Below, piece after piece: positions 1 to 8,905 of a stretch of 64,000 nucleotides of DNA. A program made the translations under genes and the position numbers. Source of the stretch: Acidovorax sp. NB1 (lineage in GTDB: Bacteria > Pseudomonadota > Gammaproteobacteria > Burkholderiales > Burkholderiaceae_C); the NCBI RefSeq assembly GCF_005405905.1, contig NZ_BJHU01000013.1, positions 1 through 64,000 of the forward strand, in the 5' to 3' direction. The number at the start of each line of letters is the position of its first letter. Positions within the stretch are counted from its first letter, which is position 1. The notes below the pieces were generated by a model. That model saw only the letters and a program-made list of their open reading frames with translations. It was not told the origin of the DNA and made no database searches.

Positions 1-1
1 T

Positions 2-445
2 GTGGCCAGCGTGCAGCGCGTGAGCGACCTGATCGGAGAGATCACGGCATCGTCCACCGAACAGCGCGACGGCATCGCCCAGGTCAACCAGGCGGTCACA
101 CACCTCGATCAGATGACCCAGCAGAACGCGGCGCTGGTGGAGGAATCGACAGCGGCAGCGGCCTCGATGCGCGACCAGGCACAGAGGCTGGCGGAAGTGG
201 TGTCGGTGTTCAACGTGGGCGCGGTGGCGGCGCGGGCTCCGGTAGCGGCACCCCGGGCAACACCAGCGCCTGCGCCTCGCCCTGCGGTGGCCAAAGCTGC
301 GACCAGCGCTCCGCGCGTGGCGTCGGCTGCATCCAAGGCATCTGCGCCGGCGCCTGGGCGCCTGCCTGCTGTCAAGGCACCGGCCCCTGCGCCCGCCAGC
401 AAGGCTGCGGCGCAGGGAGGTGATGACGATTGGGAAAGTTTCTGA
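2..445 (+). CDS. Methyl-accepting chemotaxis protein, C-terminal part (5' end outside window)
   Basis: The gene runs in from the left edge, so only about 147 C-terminal residues are visible. They begin in the alpha-helical signalling domain typical of chemoreceptors, with repeated small-residue heptads and an NAALVEE motif near residue 40. An Ala/Pro-rich flexible linker of roughly 60 residues follows, and the protein ends in WESF. That ending matches the WExF pentapeptide (NWETF in E. coli Tsr/Tar) that docks the adaptation enzymes CheR and CheB. The receptor would therefore be a high-abundance type able to recruit its own methyltransferase. The ligand domain lies outside the window, so the stimulus cannot be inferred. 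Confidence 0.93.
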   Translation: MASVQRVSDLIGEITASSTEQRDGIAQVNQAVTHLDQMTQQNAALVEESTAAAASMRDQAQRLAEVVSVFNVGAVAARAPVAAPRATPAPAPRPAVAKAATSAPRVASAASKASAPAPGRLPAVKAPAPAPASKAAAQGGDDDWESF

Positions 446-457
446 AGAGAAGGCTGG

Positions 458-480
458 CAGCGCTTGGCGGGCCAGCGCTG
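458..480. terminator. Hairpin between convergent chemoreceptor and recJ genes
   Basis: A GC-rich stem of about nine pairs with one bulged base and a CGGG loop lies between two converging stop codons. There is no T-run on either side, so an intrinsic terminator role is only suggested by position. Confidence 0.3.
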
Positions 481-515
481 GAGGCGGCTCTTTTACAGAC
501 CAGCCGCGCAGCGGG

Positions 516-2231
516 CTAGAGCTGCGCACCCTCCACCAAAAACTGCACCTTGCGCTCGCCCTTCCATTCGTTCACATCGAGGCGGAAGGCCAGCAGCACG
601 CGCGCAGGCAGCTGCTCGGTGTGGCCGAACCAGATCGCGTCCACGGGGCTGCCCTGGTGCATGAGCTTGAGCGACAGGTGGTTTTTGGCCTCGCCCACCA
701 GCCGCTGGCTCAGCACCTGCACTTCTTCGCTGAAGGTGGGGGGCGCAAAGCCCTGGCCCCAGACCTCGCGGTGCAGGGTGTCCACCATGTCGGCGCGGCA
801 GTATTCGGGGGCCAGCGGGCCATCGGTCTCGATGCGGCGGGTGAGGGTGGAGGCGTCCAGCCACTCTTGTGCCACCTGGGCCAGGGCGCGCTCAAACACC
901 TCGAACGCTTCTTCGGCCACCGTGCAGCCTGCCGCCATGGCATGGCCGCCAAATTTCAGCAAGACGCCGGGGTGGCGCTTGGCTACCAGGTCCAGCGCGT
1001 CGCGCAGGTGAAAACCGGGGATGGAGCGGCCCGAGCCTTTGAGTTCATGCTCCTTGCCCGGCGCACTGCTGGCCGCAAACACAAAGGTGGGGCGGTGCAG
1101 CTTGTCCTTGATGCGGCTGGCCACGATGCCGACCACGCCTTCGTGGAAGTCGGGGTCGAACACGCTGATCGCGGGGGGCGGTTCTTCGTCTTCCTGGAAC
1201 AGGCTCTCGGCCATCAGCATGGCCTGGTCGCGCATGCCGCCTTCGATCTCGCGGCGCTCGCGGTTGATGCCGTCCAGCATGGCGGCCAGCTCGGCGGCGC
1301 GGCCCGCGTCGTCCGTCAGCAGGCATTCGATGCCCAGCGTCATGTCGGCCAGTCGGCCAGCGGCGTTGATGCGCGGGCCCAGGGCAAAGCCAAAGTCGAA
1401 CGTGGTGGCAGCGGGCGCCTTGCGGCCTGCGGCGGTGAACAGCGCTGCCACACCGGCAGGCATCTGGCCCGCGCGGATGCGCTTCAAGCCCTGCGCGACC
1501 AGGCGACGGTTGTTGGCATCGAGCCGGACCACGTCGGCCACGGTGCCCAGCGCCACCAGGGTGAGCAGCGGGTCGAGCTTGGGTTGGGTGGTGGCGTCGA
1601 AAACTCCCCGCGCCCGCAGTTCGGCCCTGAGGGCCAGCAGCACATAGAACATCACGCCCACTCCGGCGATGGACTTGCTCTCGAAGGTGCAGCCAGGCTG
1701 GTTGGGGTTGACGATGGCATCGGCCGCCGGCAGCGCGGGGCCGGGCAGATGGTGGTCGGTGACGACGACCTGCAGGCCCAGCGCCTTGGCTTCTGCCACG
1801 CCTTCCACGCTGGCGATGCCGTTGTCCACGGTGATGAGCACATCGGCCCCGCGCTCGGCCACGCGGCGGGCGATGGGGGGCGTGAGGCCGTAGCCGTCCG
1901 TCACCCGGTCGGGCACCAGGTAGTCCACGTTGTGCGCGCCCAGCAGGCGCAGGCCACGCACGCCCACGGCGCAGGCGGTGGCGCCGTCGCAGTCGTAGTC
2001 GGCGACGATGATCAGGCGCTTGTTCTGCGCCATGGCGCCTGCCAGCAGGCGGGCGGCGTCGTTGATGCCTTTCAAGCCCGACGGGGGCAGCAGGCGGCCC
2101 AGGCCGTCGTCCAGCTCCTCATGGGCGCGCACGCCGCGTGCGGCGTACAGGCGCGCCAGCAGCGGGTGCACACCGGCCTGTTCCAGCGCCCAGGCGGCAC
2201 GGGGGGGGATGTCTCTTGCTACTATTTTCAT
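516..2231 (-). CDS. recJ: Single-stranded-DNA-specific exonuclease RecJ
   Basis: RecJ is a 5'-3' single-strand exonuclease of the DHH phosphoesterase superfamily that acts in RecF-pathway recombination and mismatch or base-excision repair in the cytoplasm. The 571-residue product has the normal length. It shows the metal-binding DYDCDG motif at residues 78-83, DNG at 136-138, the DHH triad at 159-161 and the DHHA1-domain GGHAMAAG motif near residue 410. The start codon overlaps the stop of the upstream rpfE-like gene as ATGA, so the two are translationally coupled. The first five codons lie inside a dispersed palindromic repeat, so the extreme N-terminus is repeat-derived. I see no inactivating change. 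Confidence 0.96.
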   Translation of the reverse strand: MKIVARDIPPRAAWALEQAGVHPLLARLYAARGVRAHEELDDGLGRLLPPSGLKGINDAARLLAGAMAQNKRLIIVADYDCDGATACAVGVRGLRLLGAHNVDYLVPDRVTDGYGLTPPIARRVAERGADVLITVDNGIASVEGVAEAKALGLQVVVTDHHLPGPALPAADAIVNPNQPGCTFESKSIAGVGVMFYVLLALRAELRARGVFDATTQPKLDPLLTLVALGTVADVVRLDANNRRLVAQGLKRIRAGQMPAGVAALFTAAGRKAPAATTFDFGFALGPRINAAGRLADMTLGIECLLTDDAGRAAELAAMLDGINRERREIEGGMRDQAMLMAESLFQEDEEPPPAISVFDPDFHEGVVGIVASRIKDKLHRPTFVFAASSAPGKEHELKGSGRSIPGFHLRDALDLVAKRHPGVLLKFGGHAMAAGCTVAEEAFEVFERALAQVAQEWLDASTLTRRIETDGPLAPEYCRADMVDTLHREVWGQGFAPPTFSEEVQVLSQRLVGEAKNHLSLKLMHQGSPVDAIWFGHTEQLPARVLLAFRLDVNEWKGERKVQFLVEGAQL

Positions 2232-2273
2232 AGCTTATGGAGTAGGTCAGCCGCGCGCAGAGGCTTGAAAAAG
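2216..2273 (+). repeat. Dispersed palindromic repeat (family 1), copy A, at the rpfE-like/recJ junction
   Basis: This copy has the left block TTGCTACTATTTTCATAGCT, a variable stretch, then CGCGCAGAGGC and an A-run. The same layout recurs near 20784, 25580, 27862, 38946, 49535 and 52693. It encodes the last 15 or so residues of the rpfE-like protein and the first five codons of RecJ on the minus strand. Confidence 0.75.
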
Positions 2274-3184
2274 CTTTGAAAACGCTGGGCCAGCGAGCGG
2301 GGTGCGCTGTGGAAGGCCAGTGCATTGCGATCGCCACACAGCGTGAGCGCTACGGGGGCGCCTGCCTCGGCCCGGCGCAGCAGGTCGGCCACGGGGCCCG
2401 CGTCCAGCGCCGTCCAGGCCTGGGCCCAGGCGCGCCAGTCTTCGCGCAGTGCGGCATCGCGCAGCGGAGTGGGCATGGCGGGGGCGACAGAAGGGGTGGG
2501 CACCGGCTGGGGCAGCGCGCCCGCGCCATGTACCCAGAAGGAGTTGACCACCGGCAGCCCCCGCGCCGCGCGCTCGTCGTTGAAGGCGTGGGTGTAGAGC
2601 AGCATCTGCATCTCGCTGTGCAGGCGGTGCAGGGTGCGGGCCTGTTTGGCATCGGGCATCCAGGCGCGCACGTCGCGCAGCAGCACACGCTCCAGCGAGG
2701 CGGTGGCCAGGTTGGCAAACAGCGGGCCACTGGCCAGCCAGCGCGTGGGCTGGTCGTAGTGCAGGGTGATGCCGTCTTCGGCAAACCAGGGCGAGACGAT
2801 GGCGAGCAGCGCCCGCGATGCGGCTTCATCCAGGCCCAGCTGCTCCGGGTCGCGCAGCGTGACGTGGTCGGTGCTGACCTGCCACTGGCACGGCGTGACA
2901 AAAGCCCAGGCTTGGTCGTCCGCCCCAAGGCCCTGCTGGTGGCGGTGCCAGGCAGCCCAGGGGATATGGCCGTCATGGGCAGGCAGGCCCAGGGCGCGGG
3001 CCAGGGCGCGTTCGTGCGGGGGGGAGAAGCTGGTTTCCTCGGCGCTGTCGCTCTGCGCAGCGTGGGGGCTGAGCCGGGCCAGAAGCCGGTCCAGGTGGGG
3101 CAGGGCGAGGCCCTGTTGGACTTGCTGGCATCCCTCGGCGGTACTGCCCGCGCTGGGGATGAGCAAAAAGGTGGTGTCTGACAT
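2228..3184 (-). CDS. RpfE-like conserved protein (phosphoglycerate-mutase-type annotation in relatives)
   Basis: This 318-residue cytoplasmic protein begins MSDTTFLLIPSAG. The ATG at 3184 is chosen because the longer upstream frame codes for low-complexity residues unlike the rest. Proteins of this kind sit next to recJ in many beta- and gammaproteobacteria, and in Xanthomonas the neighbour is called RpfE, from the rpf pathogenicity-factor region. No biochemical function is established to my knowledge. I see no signal peptide, membrane segment or catalytic motif I can assign. Its TGA overlaps the recJ ATG, so RecJ synthesis probably depends on its translation. The last 15 residues derive from a dispersed repeat. 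The family call rests on context and overall look. Confidence 0.7.
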   Translation of the reverse strand: MSDTTFLLIPSAGSTAEGCQQVQQGLALPHLDRLLARLSPHAAQSDSAEETSFSPPHERALARALGLPAHDGHIPWAAWHRHQQGLGADDQAWAFVTPCQWQVSTDHVTLRDPEQLGLDEAASRALLAIVSPWFAEDGITLHYDQPTRWLASGPLFANLATASLERVLLRDVRAWMPDAKQARTLHRLHSEMQMLLYTHAFNDERAARGLPVVNSFWVHGAGALPQPVPTPSVAPAMPTPLRDAALREDWRAWAQAWTALDAGPVADLLRRAEAGAPVALTLCGDRNALAFHSAPRSLAQRFQSFFKPLRAADLLHKL

Positions 3185-3267
3185 GGGGCCTATTGTCCGG
3201 GATGCCACAATCTGCCCCGGCCCGGGCCCGGCATTCCGCTGGAGCGCAAGGCCTTCTTTCCTCACCC

Positions 3268-4521
3268 ATGAAAATCCCCTACGAACTGGCCCTGGGCTGG
3301 CGCTACACGCGCGCAGGCCGCGCCACGCGGCGCAATGGCTTTATCTCGTTCATCTCGGGCGTGTCCATGCTGGGCATTGCGCTGGGGGTGGCGGCGCTGA
3401 TCATTGTGCTCAGCGTGATGAACGGCTTTCAGAAAGAAGTGCGCGACCGCATGCTCAGCGTGGTGTCGCACATCGAAATTTTTGCGCCCCAGGGCGCTGC
3501 GCTGCCCGACCCGGCGCGCACGCTGGCCGAGGCCAAACAAAACCCTAACGTGATCGGCGCCGCGCCCTTTGTGGCGGCGCAGGCCCTGCTGGCGCGCGGC
3601 GAGGACATGAAGGGCGCGCTGGTGCGCGGCATCGACCCGGCGCTCGAAGGCGCGGTGACCGACCTGGCCGCCACCAACGAAAAAACGCTCAACCTGCTGG
3701 TGCCTGGCGAGTTTCGCGTGGTGCTGGGGGGTGAACTGGCCCGTGCCCTGGGTGTGCGCGCGGGCGATGTGGTCACGGTGATTGCACCTGCAGGCCAGGT
3801 CACCCCGGCCGGTGTGGTGCCACGCCTCAAGCAGATGACGGTGGCGGGCACGTTTGACTCGGGCCACTATGAATACGACTCGGCCCTGGTGCTGCTGCAC
3901 CATGAGGACGCGCAGCGCATCTTCCGCCTGGAGGGCCCCACGGGCGTGCGCCTCAAGCTCAAGGACCTGCACCAGGCCCGCGAGGTGGCGCAGCAGCTGG
4001 CGGGGAGCCTGAGCGGCATGCTGCTGATCCGCGACTGGACGCAGCAGAACCGCACCTGGTTTGCCGCCGTGCAGCTCGAAAAACGCATGATGTTCATCAT
4101 CCTCACGCTCATCGTGGCGGTGGCGGCGTTCAATCTGGTCAGCACGCTGGTGATGACGGTGACCGACAAGCGCGCCGACATCGCCATCCTGCGCACGCTG
4201 GGCGCGAGCCCGAAAAGCATCATGGGCATTTTCGTGGTGCAGGGCGCCATGGTGGGCGTGATCGGCACGGCCGTGGGCCTGCTGCTGGGCCTGGGGATCG
4301 CGTTCAACATCGACGTGATCGTGCCCGCCATCGAAAAAGCGCTGAACGCCAGCTTCTTGCCCAAGGACATCTACCTCATCAGCAAGATGCCCAGCGAGCC
4401 ACAAAGCAGCGACATCGTGCCCATCGGGCTCATCTCCCTGGTGCTGGCCTTCGTGGCCACCCTGTACCCCAGCTGGCGCGCCAGCCGTGTGAACCCTGCA
4501 GAAGCTCTCCGCTATGAATGA
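3268..4521 (+). CDS. lolC: Lipoprotein-releasing ABC transporter permease LolC/LolE
   Basis: This inner-membrane permease forms a complex with LolD to extract outer-membrane lipoproteins from the inner membrane and pass them to LolA. The 417-residue product has the family layout: one N-terminal membrane segment (about residues 28-55), a large periplasmic domain, then three C-terminal segments (about 270-293, 314-343 and 382-402), ending in the FtsX-like [19 protein letters not shown]. The start at 3268 is chosen because the family begins with a K-I-P-Y-E-L-like stretch; the longer upstream frame is not conserved-looking. One permease gene only is present here, as in many betaproteobacteria. 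A repeat separates it from lolD. Confidence 0.95.
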   Translation: MKIPYELALGWRYTRAGRATRRNGFISFISGVSMLGIALGVAALIIVLSVMNGFQKEVRDRMLSVVSHIEIFAPQGAALPDPARTLAEAKQNPNVIGAAPFVAAQALLARGEDMKGALVRGIDPALEGAVTDLAATNEKTLNLLVPGEFRVVLGGELARALGVRAGDVVTVIAPAGQVTPAGVVPRLKQMTVAGTFDSGHYEYDSALVLLHHEDAQRIFRLEGPTGVRLKLKDLHQAREVAQQLAGSLSGMLLIRDWTQQNRTWFAAVQLEKRMMFIILTLIVAVAAFNLVSTLVMTVTDKRADIAILRTLGASPKSIMGIFVVQGAMVGVIGTAVGLLLGLGIAFNIDVIVPAIEKALNASFLPKDIYLISKMPSEPQSSDIVPIGLISLVLAFVATLYPSWRASRVNPAEALRYE

Positions 4522-4527
4522 GAAACA

Positions 4528-4653
4528 CCCCCCTGAGACGCTTCGCGTCTTCCCCCCGCTCTCGCATTGCTGCGCAATGCGGGCAGGGGGACGCAGCCAG
4601 CGCGGCGGGGCGGCCCTTGCGCGGCTGCCCTCGCCTGAGCTGCGCCAGTTGCA
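4528..4653 (+). repeat. Dispersed intergenic repeat (family 2), copy 1, between lolC and lolD
   Basis: The element begins CCCCCCTGAG and ends at CGCCAGTTGCA. Its core GCGCGGCGGGGCGGCCCTTG and both ends recur in inverted orientation at 58248-58349. It contains a further hairpin around GCATTGCTGCGCAATGC. It fills nearly the whole lolC-lolD gap. Confidence 0.8.
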
Positions 4654-4670
4654 TGCCATGGATAACTGAG

Positions 4671-5369
4671 ATGAACGCTGAAAAAAACACTGTCGTGCTG
4701 GAAGCCCGGGGCCTGACCAAGCGTTTTACCGAGGGCCGGCTGGACGTGACCGTGCTGCAAGGCGTGGACCTGCAGGTGCACGCGGGCGAAACCCTGGCCA
4801 TCGTCGGTGCCTCGGGCTCGGGCAAGAGCACTTTGCTGCACCTGCTGGGCGGGCTGGATGCGCCCACGTCCGGGTCGGTGCGGCTCAAGGGGGCAGAGCT
4901 GTCCGCGCTGTCGCCCCAGGCGCAGGGCCAGTTGCGCAACCAGCACCTGGGTTTTATCTACCAGTTTCACCACCTGCTGCCCGAGTTCAGCGCGCTGGAC
5001 AACGTGGCCATGCCGCTGCGCATCCGCCGCATGCCTGCTGAGCAGGCCCACCAGGCGGCCGAGCAGGTGCTGGCGGCCGTGGGCCTGAAGGCGCGCGTGC
5101 ACCACCGCCCGGCCGAGCTGTCAGGCGGCGAGCGCCAGCGTGTGGCGATTGCGCGCGCGCTGGTCACGCAGCCGGCCTGCGTGCTGGCTGACGAACCCAC
5201 CGGCAACCTGGATCGGGGCACGGCCGATGGCGTGTTCGAGCTGATGCTTCAGCTTGCGCGCGACCACGGTACGGCTTTTGTGATGGTGACGCACGATGAA
5301 TCCCTGGCCGCGCGTTGCGGCCGTGTGGTGCGGATTGCCGAAGGAAAGCTGCAGGCACCACGCGCCTGA
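4671..5369 (+). CDS. lolD: Lipoprotein-releasing ABC transporter ATP-binding protein LolD
   Basis: This is the cytoplasmic ATPase that drives lipoprotein release by the LolC permease. The 232-residue protein has the Walker A motif GASGSGKST at residues 46-54, the ABC signature LSGGERQ near 146 and Walker [11 protein letters not shown] near 167, with an H-loop histidine in VTHDE. The LolD-typical stretch [16 protein letters not shown] is present and separates it from other MacB-type ATPases. The ATG at 4671 is chosen because the upstream extension of this frame is the dispersed repeat. Both genes point the same way and probably share a transcript that reads through the repeat. Confidence 0.95.
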   Translation: MNAEKNTVVLEARGLTKRFTEGRLDVTVLQGVDLQVHAGETLAIVGASGSGKSTLLHLLGGLDAPTSGSVRLKGAELSALSPQAQGQLRNQHLGFIYQFHHLLPEFSALDNVAMPLRIRRMPAEQAHQAAEQVLAAVGLKARVHHRPAELSGGERQRVAIARALVTQPACVLADEPTGNLDRGTADGVFELMLQLARDHGTAFVMVTHDESLAARCGRVVRIAEGKLQAPRA

Positions 5370-5370
5370 T

Positions 5371-5399
5371 CGCCCCTCATCCCCCGCCGGATGGGGGCG
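5371..5399. terminator. Hairpin between lolD and the small secreted protein gene
   Basis: The arms CGCCCC and GGGGCG enclose a second pairing of CATCC with GGATG, starting two bases after the lolD stop. It lies between two converging genes and could end both transcripts. The T-run is short on the plus strand (CCGTTT). Confidence 0.5.
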
Positions 5400-5414
5400 C
5401 CGTTTCACATCTGT

Positions 5415-5666
5415 TCAGATCCCGAGGATCTTCTTGGCCTCGGCCAGGGCCTTCATCGAGTCGTCGTGTTTGCCCGCCTTGTGGTGGGCTTCGCCGTCGG
5501 CGCGCAGTTGTTTGACCTTGGCGGCGTTGTCGGCCGAGAGACCAGGGTTGGTGGCCAGCTTGGCGTCGATGGCCTTCATCTCGTTGGGGCAGTTGTGGGC
5601 CAGAGCCATGCCTGCAGTAGTGGCCAGCAGGGCCGCCAGGGCCGTGGTGCGGATCAGGGAACGCAT
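5415..5666 (-). CDS. Small secreted hypothetical protein
   Basis: The 83-residue product has a clear Sec signal peptide (hydrophobic residues 5-20, cleavage expected after MALA near residue 23). The mature domain is helical and lysine/alanine-rich and ends DDSMKALAEAKKILGI. The ATG at 5666 is chosen because an AGGAGA ribosome site lies just upstream; the longer frame lacks a signal peptide at its start. Two histidines and a cysteine follow the cleavage site. It lies 116 bases downstream of the VWA protein gene on the same strand, so it may be the last gene of that operon or have its own promoter. I do not recognise a characterised family. Confidence 0.75.
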   Translation of the reverse strand: MRSLIRTTALAALLATTAGMALAHNCPNEMKAIDAKLATNPGLSADNAAKVKQLRADGEAHHKAGKHDDSMKALAEAKKILGI

Positions 5667-5782
5667 GGGGTCTCCTTTCGTGGTGCAGAGCCGGGCTTGT
5701 TGTGCGGGCAGGGGCGGGGCCCGGTGCCCGCCGTCTGTCATCCTTTTCTTGTGTGATCGAGGGTGTCGGGCCGCGAGCCTGG

Positions 5783-6826
5783 CTACATCACCCGCCCGTA
5801 CCACCACACCGACAGCGCCGCCGCCAGCAGGGCCAGCACAGCGCCTGCCAGCGCGAGCAGGGCAGAGATTTCAGTCTCCCGCTTTTCCACCGTCAGGCGC
5901 GTGCTGAGGGTCTGGTAGACCTTCTTGAGGTCGGCCGCCGTGGCCGCATGGAAGTATTCGGCGTTGGTGCGCGCGGCCACGGCTTTCAGGGTTTCTTCGT
6001 CCAGCCGCACGCGCATGGACCAGCCTTCAAAGCCAATGGTTTCGCCCTGCACCGTGCCCACGCCCACGGTGTACACGCGCACGCCCCGGTCTGCGGCCCA
6101 TTTGGCGGCTTCGAGCGGGTCCACGCCTGTGGTGCGCTGGCCGTCGGTGAGCATGATGATGGCGGCCGAGTTGTAGGAGCCCGGCGCCACCGGGGTGAAG
6201 GGCTTGGCCGGGTCCTGCTTGCTGATTTCGTCAATGGGCTTGGGGCGCATGGCTTGGCGGCCTCCCAGTGCGGCGATATCGATGCCCGCATCGGGAAAGA
6301 TGGTGGCCAGCGACAGCATGATGCCGTTGCCCGTGGCTGTGCCGCGCTGCAGCTGGAAGCTGTCGATGGCCTTGACCAGGTCTTCGCGGCTTTGCGTGGG
6401 CAACTGGGCCAGCTGGGCGCTGCCTGCAAATGCCACGATGCCCACGCGCACATGGCGGGGCAGTTCGGCAATGAAGGCCTTGGCGGCGTTCTGGGCGGCG
6501 GTGATGCGGTCGGGTTCCACATCGGCGGCGCGCATGCTGCCCGACACGTCCATGGCCAGCATGATGGTCTGATCCTGCGAGGGCAGGGTGATCACGGCGA
6601 GGGGGCGCGCTGCGGCCAGCAGCAGGGCGATGAGGGCCAGCAGGAAGAGGGCGGGCGGAATGTGGCGGCGCAGGCGCTGGCCGGGCCCCAGGGCCTCGCG
6701 CACCAGCGCCAGGCTGGAGTAGGCGAGCGCAGTCTTCTTGCGGCGGTGCAGCAGCCACCAGTACAGCAGCACCAAGAGGGGCGCAACCAGCAGCAGCCAG
6801 AGCAGGGAGGGCCAGAGAAAAACCAT
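5783..6826 (-). CDS. VWA-domain inner-membrane protein, BatA type
   Basis: The 347-residue protein has two N-terminal membrane segments (about residues 5-25 and 57-76) and a von Willebrand A domain. The MIDAS metal site is intact: DVSGS at residues 93-97 and a later TDG (in MLTDGQ). A C-terminal membrane segment near residues 320-343 completes the BatA layout. Proteins of this type work with MoxR ATPases and DUF58 proteins in chaperone-like activation of other proteins or stress tolerance. The start 11 bases after the DUF58 gene stop places it in the same operon. The target is not identified by the sequence. Confidence 0.9.
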   Translation of the reverse strand: MVFLWPSLLWLLLVAPLLVLLYWWLLHRRKKTALAYSSLALVREALGPGQRLRRHIPPALFLLALIALLLAAARPLAVITLPSQDQTIMLAMDVSGSMRAADVEPDRITAAQNAAKAFIAELPRHVRVGIVAFAGSAQLAQLPTQSREDLVKAIDSFQLQRGTATGNGIMLSLATIFPDAGIDIAALGGRQAMRPKPIDEISKQDPAKPFTPVAPGSYNSAAIIMLTDGQRTTGVDPLEAAKWAADRGVRVYTVGVGTVQGETIGFEGWSMRVRLDEETLKAVAARTNAEYFHAATAADLKKVYQTLSTRLTVEKRETEISALLALAGAVLALLAAALSVWWYGRVM

Positions 6827-6837
6827 GGTGCGGGTCC

Positions 6838-7848
6838 TCAGGTGGCGTAGTGGGGTTGGGGCGGGGTGGTGCCCGCAGTGGCGCGGGGCGCCCGCACGCG
6901 GCGCTGGCGCAGGTCCATGAAGCGCAGCAGCGCATCCACCAGGTCGTCGTCGGTGCACAGCTCCAGCGTGTCGGCCCCGGCATGCGCCAGGCCGTCGCGC
7001 AGTGTCGCCTCGCGCTCGGCCGCCAGGCGGGCGAAGCGGCGGCGGAAGGCGGCGTCGTGGGTGTCCACCTGCAGCTGCTCGCCGCTTTCGGCATCGCGCA
7101 GCGTGATGAGGCCCAGGTCGGGCAGCTCCAGCTCCAGCGGGTCGAGCAGGCGCACGGCCACCACGTCATGGCGCTGCGCAAGCTGGGCCAGGGGCTTTTC
7201 CCAGCCAGGGGCGCTGATGAAGTCGGACACCACGAACACGGTGGCGCGGCGGCGCAGGTTGGCCATGGCAGACTGCAGCAGCCGGTGCAGCTCGGTTGCC
7301 GCGTCGCCGCCTGGGGGCTGTGGCGCCAGCAGACGGTGCACCAGGTGCAGCACATGGGCACGGCTGCTGCGGGGTGGCAGTACGGCATCCACCGCATGGT
7401 CGGCCTGGTGGCTGGCGCCGCCGTAGAGCATGGCGCCCACGCGGTTGCCGTGGCGCGTGAGCAGGCGCGAGAGCACGGCCACAAAGCCGGTGAGGATGTC
7501 GCGTTTGGCGCGCCCCTCGGGGCCGAAGCTGATGGAGGGGCTCAGGTCCAGCAGGAACCAGGCGGTCATCTCGCGGTCTTCGGTAAATACGCGCACGTGG
7601 GGCTGGTTCAGGCGCGCGGTCACGTTCCAGTCGATGTGGCGCACGTCGTCGTGGGGCTGGTATTCGCGCAGGTCAGCCAGGTCCAGCCCGCTGCCGCGCA
7701 TGAGGGTGCGGTAGTCGCCCTGCAGCAGGCCGTCGAGCCGGCGGATGACCTTCCACTCCAGCTCGCGCAGCAGCCGGTCAGCCTGCCCGGGCAGGGTCGG
7801 CAGCGTGTGGACCGTGGCGGAGGGGTTGTCAGGCGACTTTGTGCTCAT
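6838..7848 (-). CDS. DUF58 domain protein of the MoxR operon
   Basis: The 336-residue soluble protein carries the DUF58 signature, with the stretch LREYQPHDDVRHIDWNVTAR around residues 60-80, followed by a VWA-like fold containing DLSPSISFG. Members lie between moxR and vwa genes in many bacteria and are thought to be adaptors or substrates of the MoxR ATPase. Eight bases separate it from moxR upstream and eleven from the VWA gene downstream, so the three are almost certainly co-transcribed. No transmembrane segment is seen, unlike longer DUF58 proteins. Confidence 0.9.
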   Translation of the reverse strand: MSTKSPDNPSATVHTLPTLPGQADRLLRELEWKVIRRLDGLLQGDYRTLMRGSGLDLADLREYQPHDDVRHIDWNVTARLNQPHVRVFTEDREMTAWFLLDLSPSISFGPEGRAKRDILTGFVAVLSRLLTRHGNRVGAMLYGGASHQADHAVDAVLPPRSSRAHVLHLVHRLLAPQPPGGDAATELHRLLQSAMANLRRRATVFVVSDFISAPGWEKPLAQLAQRHDVVAVRLLDPLELELPDLGLITLRDAESGEQLQVDTHDAAFRRRFARLAAEREATLRDGLAHAGADTLELCTDDDLVDALLRFMDLRQRRVRAPRATAGTTPPQPHYAT

Positions 7849-7856
7849 GGTGAAGC

Positions 7857-8876
7857 TCAGGCCACTTTTTGCTCATGGTGCAAAGGCCGCGCGGGGGCAG
7901 GAATCTTGGCCATGATGCGCCCGATGAGTGCGTCGGCATCCAGCCCTTCGGACAGGGCCTCGTACGACAGGGCCACCCGGTGGCGCAGCACGTCGGCGGC
8001 CAGGTCGGTCATGTCCTCGGGCAGCACATAGTTGCGCCCGCGCAGCATGGCCAGGGCCTGGGCGCCCTCGGCCAGGGCAATGGTGGCGCGGGGGCTGGCC
8101 CCGCAGGCAATGAAGCCGCCCAGGTCCTTGAGGCCATGGCGTGCCGGTGCGCGCGTGGCGGCCACCAGCTTCACCGCGTACTGCAGCAGGGACGGGTCCA
8201 CATACACCGTGCGGCATTCGGCCTGCAGCGCCGCCAGCTGGGCGGTGGTGGCAACTGGCAACACCTGCACGGGCAGGTCGAGCGCGCGTTGCGCAATGAC
8301 GAATTCTTCCTCCTCGGTCGGGTAGTCGATGAGCACCTTCATCATGAAGCGGTCCACCTGCGCCTCGGGCAGCGCGTAGGTGCCCTCGGTTTCGATGGGA
8401 TTCTGCGTGGCCATCACCAAAAAAGGCTCGGGCACCTTGTGGGTCTCGCCCGCAATGGTGACCTGGCGTTCCTGCATCACCTCCAGCAGCGCGCTCTGCA
8501 CCTTGGCGGGTGCGCGGTTGATCTCGTCTGCCAGCAGCAGGTGGGTGAACACGGGGCCCAGGGTGGTGCTGAATTCGCCCGTTCTCTGGTTGTACAAACG
8601 CGTGCCTACCAGGTCGGCGGGTACCAGATCGGGGGTGAACTGGATGCGCTTGAAGCTTCCCTGGATAGTGCTGGCCAGTGTTTTCACCGTGAGTGTCTTG
8701 GCCAGGCCCGGCACGCCTTCGACCAGCAGGTGGCCCTGGGCGAGCATGGCGACCATGACGCGCTCCAGAAAGCGGTCCTGGCCCACCACCACGCGTTTGA
8801 CTTCGTAGAGCACCTGCTCCATCAGGGTGGCGGTGGCGGCGTTGTTCATGGCAGAGGGCGAAGGATGGGTTTCCAT
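7857..8876 (-). CDS. MoxR-family AAA+ ATPase
   Basis: The 339-residue AAA+ ATPase has Walker A GVPGLAKT at residues 54-61 and Walker B LLLADEINRAPAK near 115-127. It also has the sensor-1 stretch VMATQNPIETEGTYALPEAQ and the C-terminal lid seen in MoxR proteins. MoxR proteins act as chaperones, often inserting metal cofactors or assembling complexes. Here it is followed by DUF58 and VWA genes, the usual partner set. The ATG at 8876 is used; an alternative in-frame ATG ten codons in is possible. The protease gene ends 29 bases upstream and is probably part of the same transcript. Confidence 0.93.
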   Translation of the reverse strand: METHPSPSAMNNAATATLMEQVLYEVKRVVVGQDRFLERVMVAMLAQGHLLVEGVPGLAKTLTVKTLASTIQGSFKRIQFTPDLVPADLVGTRLYNQRTGEFSTTLGPVFTHLLLADEINRAPAKVQSALLEVMQERQVTIAGETHKVPEPFLVMATQNPIETEGTYALPEAQVDRFMMKVLIDYPTEEEEFVIAQRALDLPVQVLPVATTAQLAALQAECRTVYVDPSLLQYAVKLVAATRAPARHGLKDLGGFIACGASPRATIALAEGAQALAMLRGRNYVLPEDMTDLAADVLRHRVALSYEALSEGLDADALIGRIMAKIPAPARPLHHEQKVA

Positions 8877-8905
8877 GGTGCTCCTTGTCTTGTGGAGTGG
8901 CGGGG

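Noticed and set aside
420..2279. 619-residue frame on the plus strand across recJ
   Set aside because: It is a high-GC shadow of recJ with a His/Gly/Gln-rich composition typical of antisense frames. recJ has clear motifs.
3262..4659. 465-residue minus-strand frame opposite lolC
   Set aside because: It is antisense to lolC, His/Gln-rich and has no motif.
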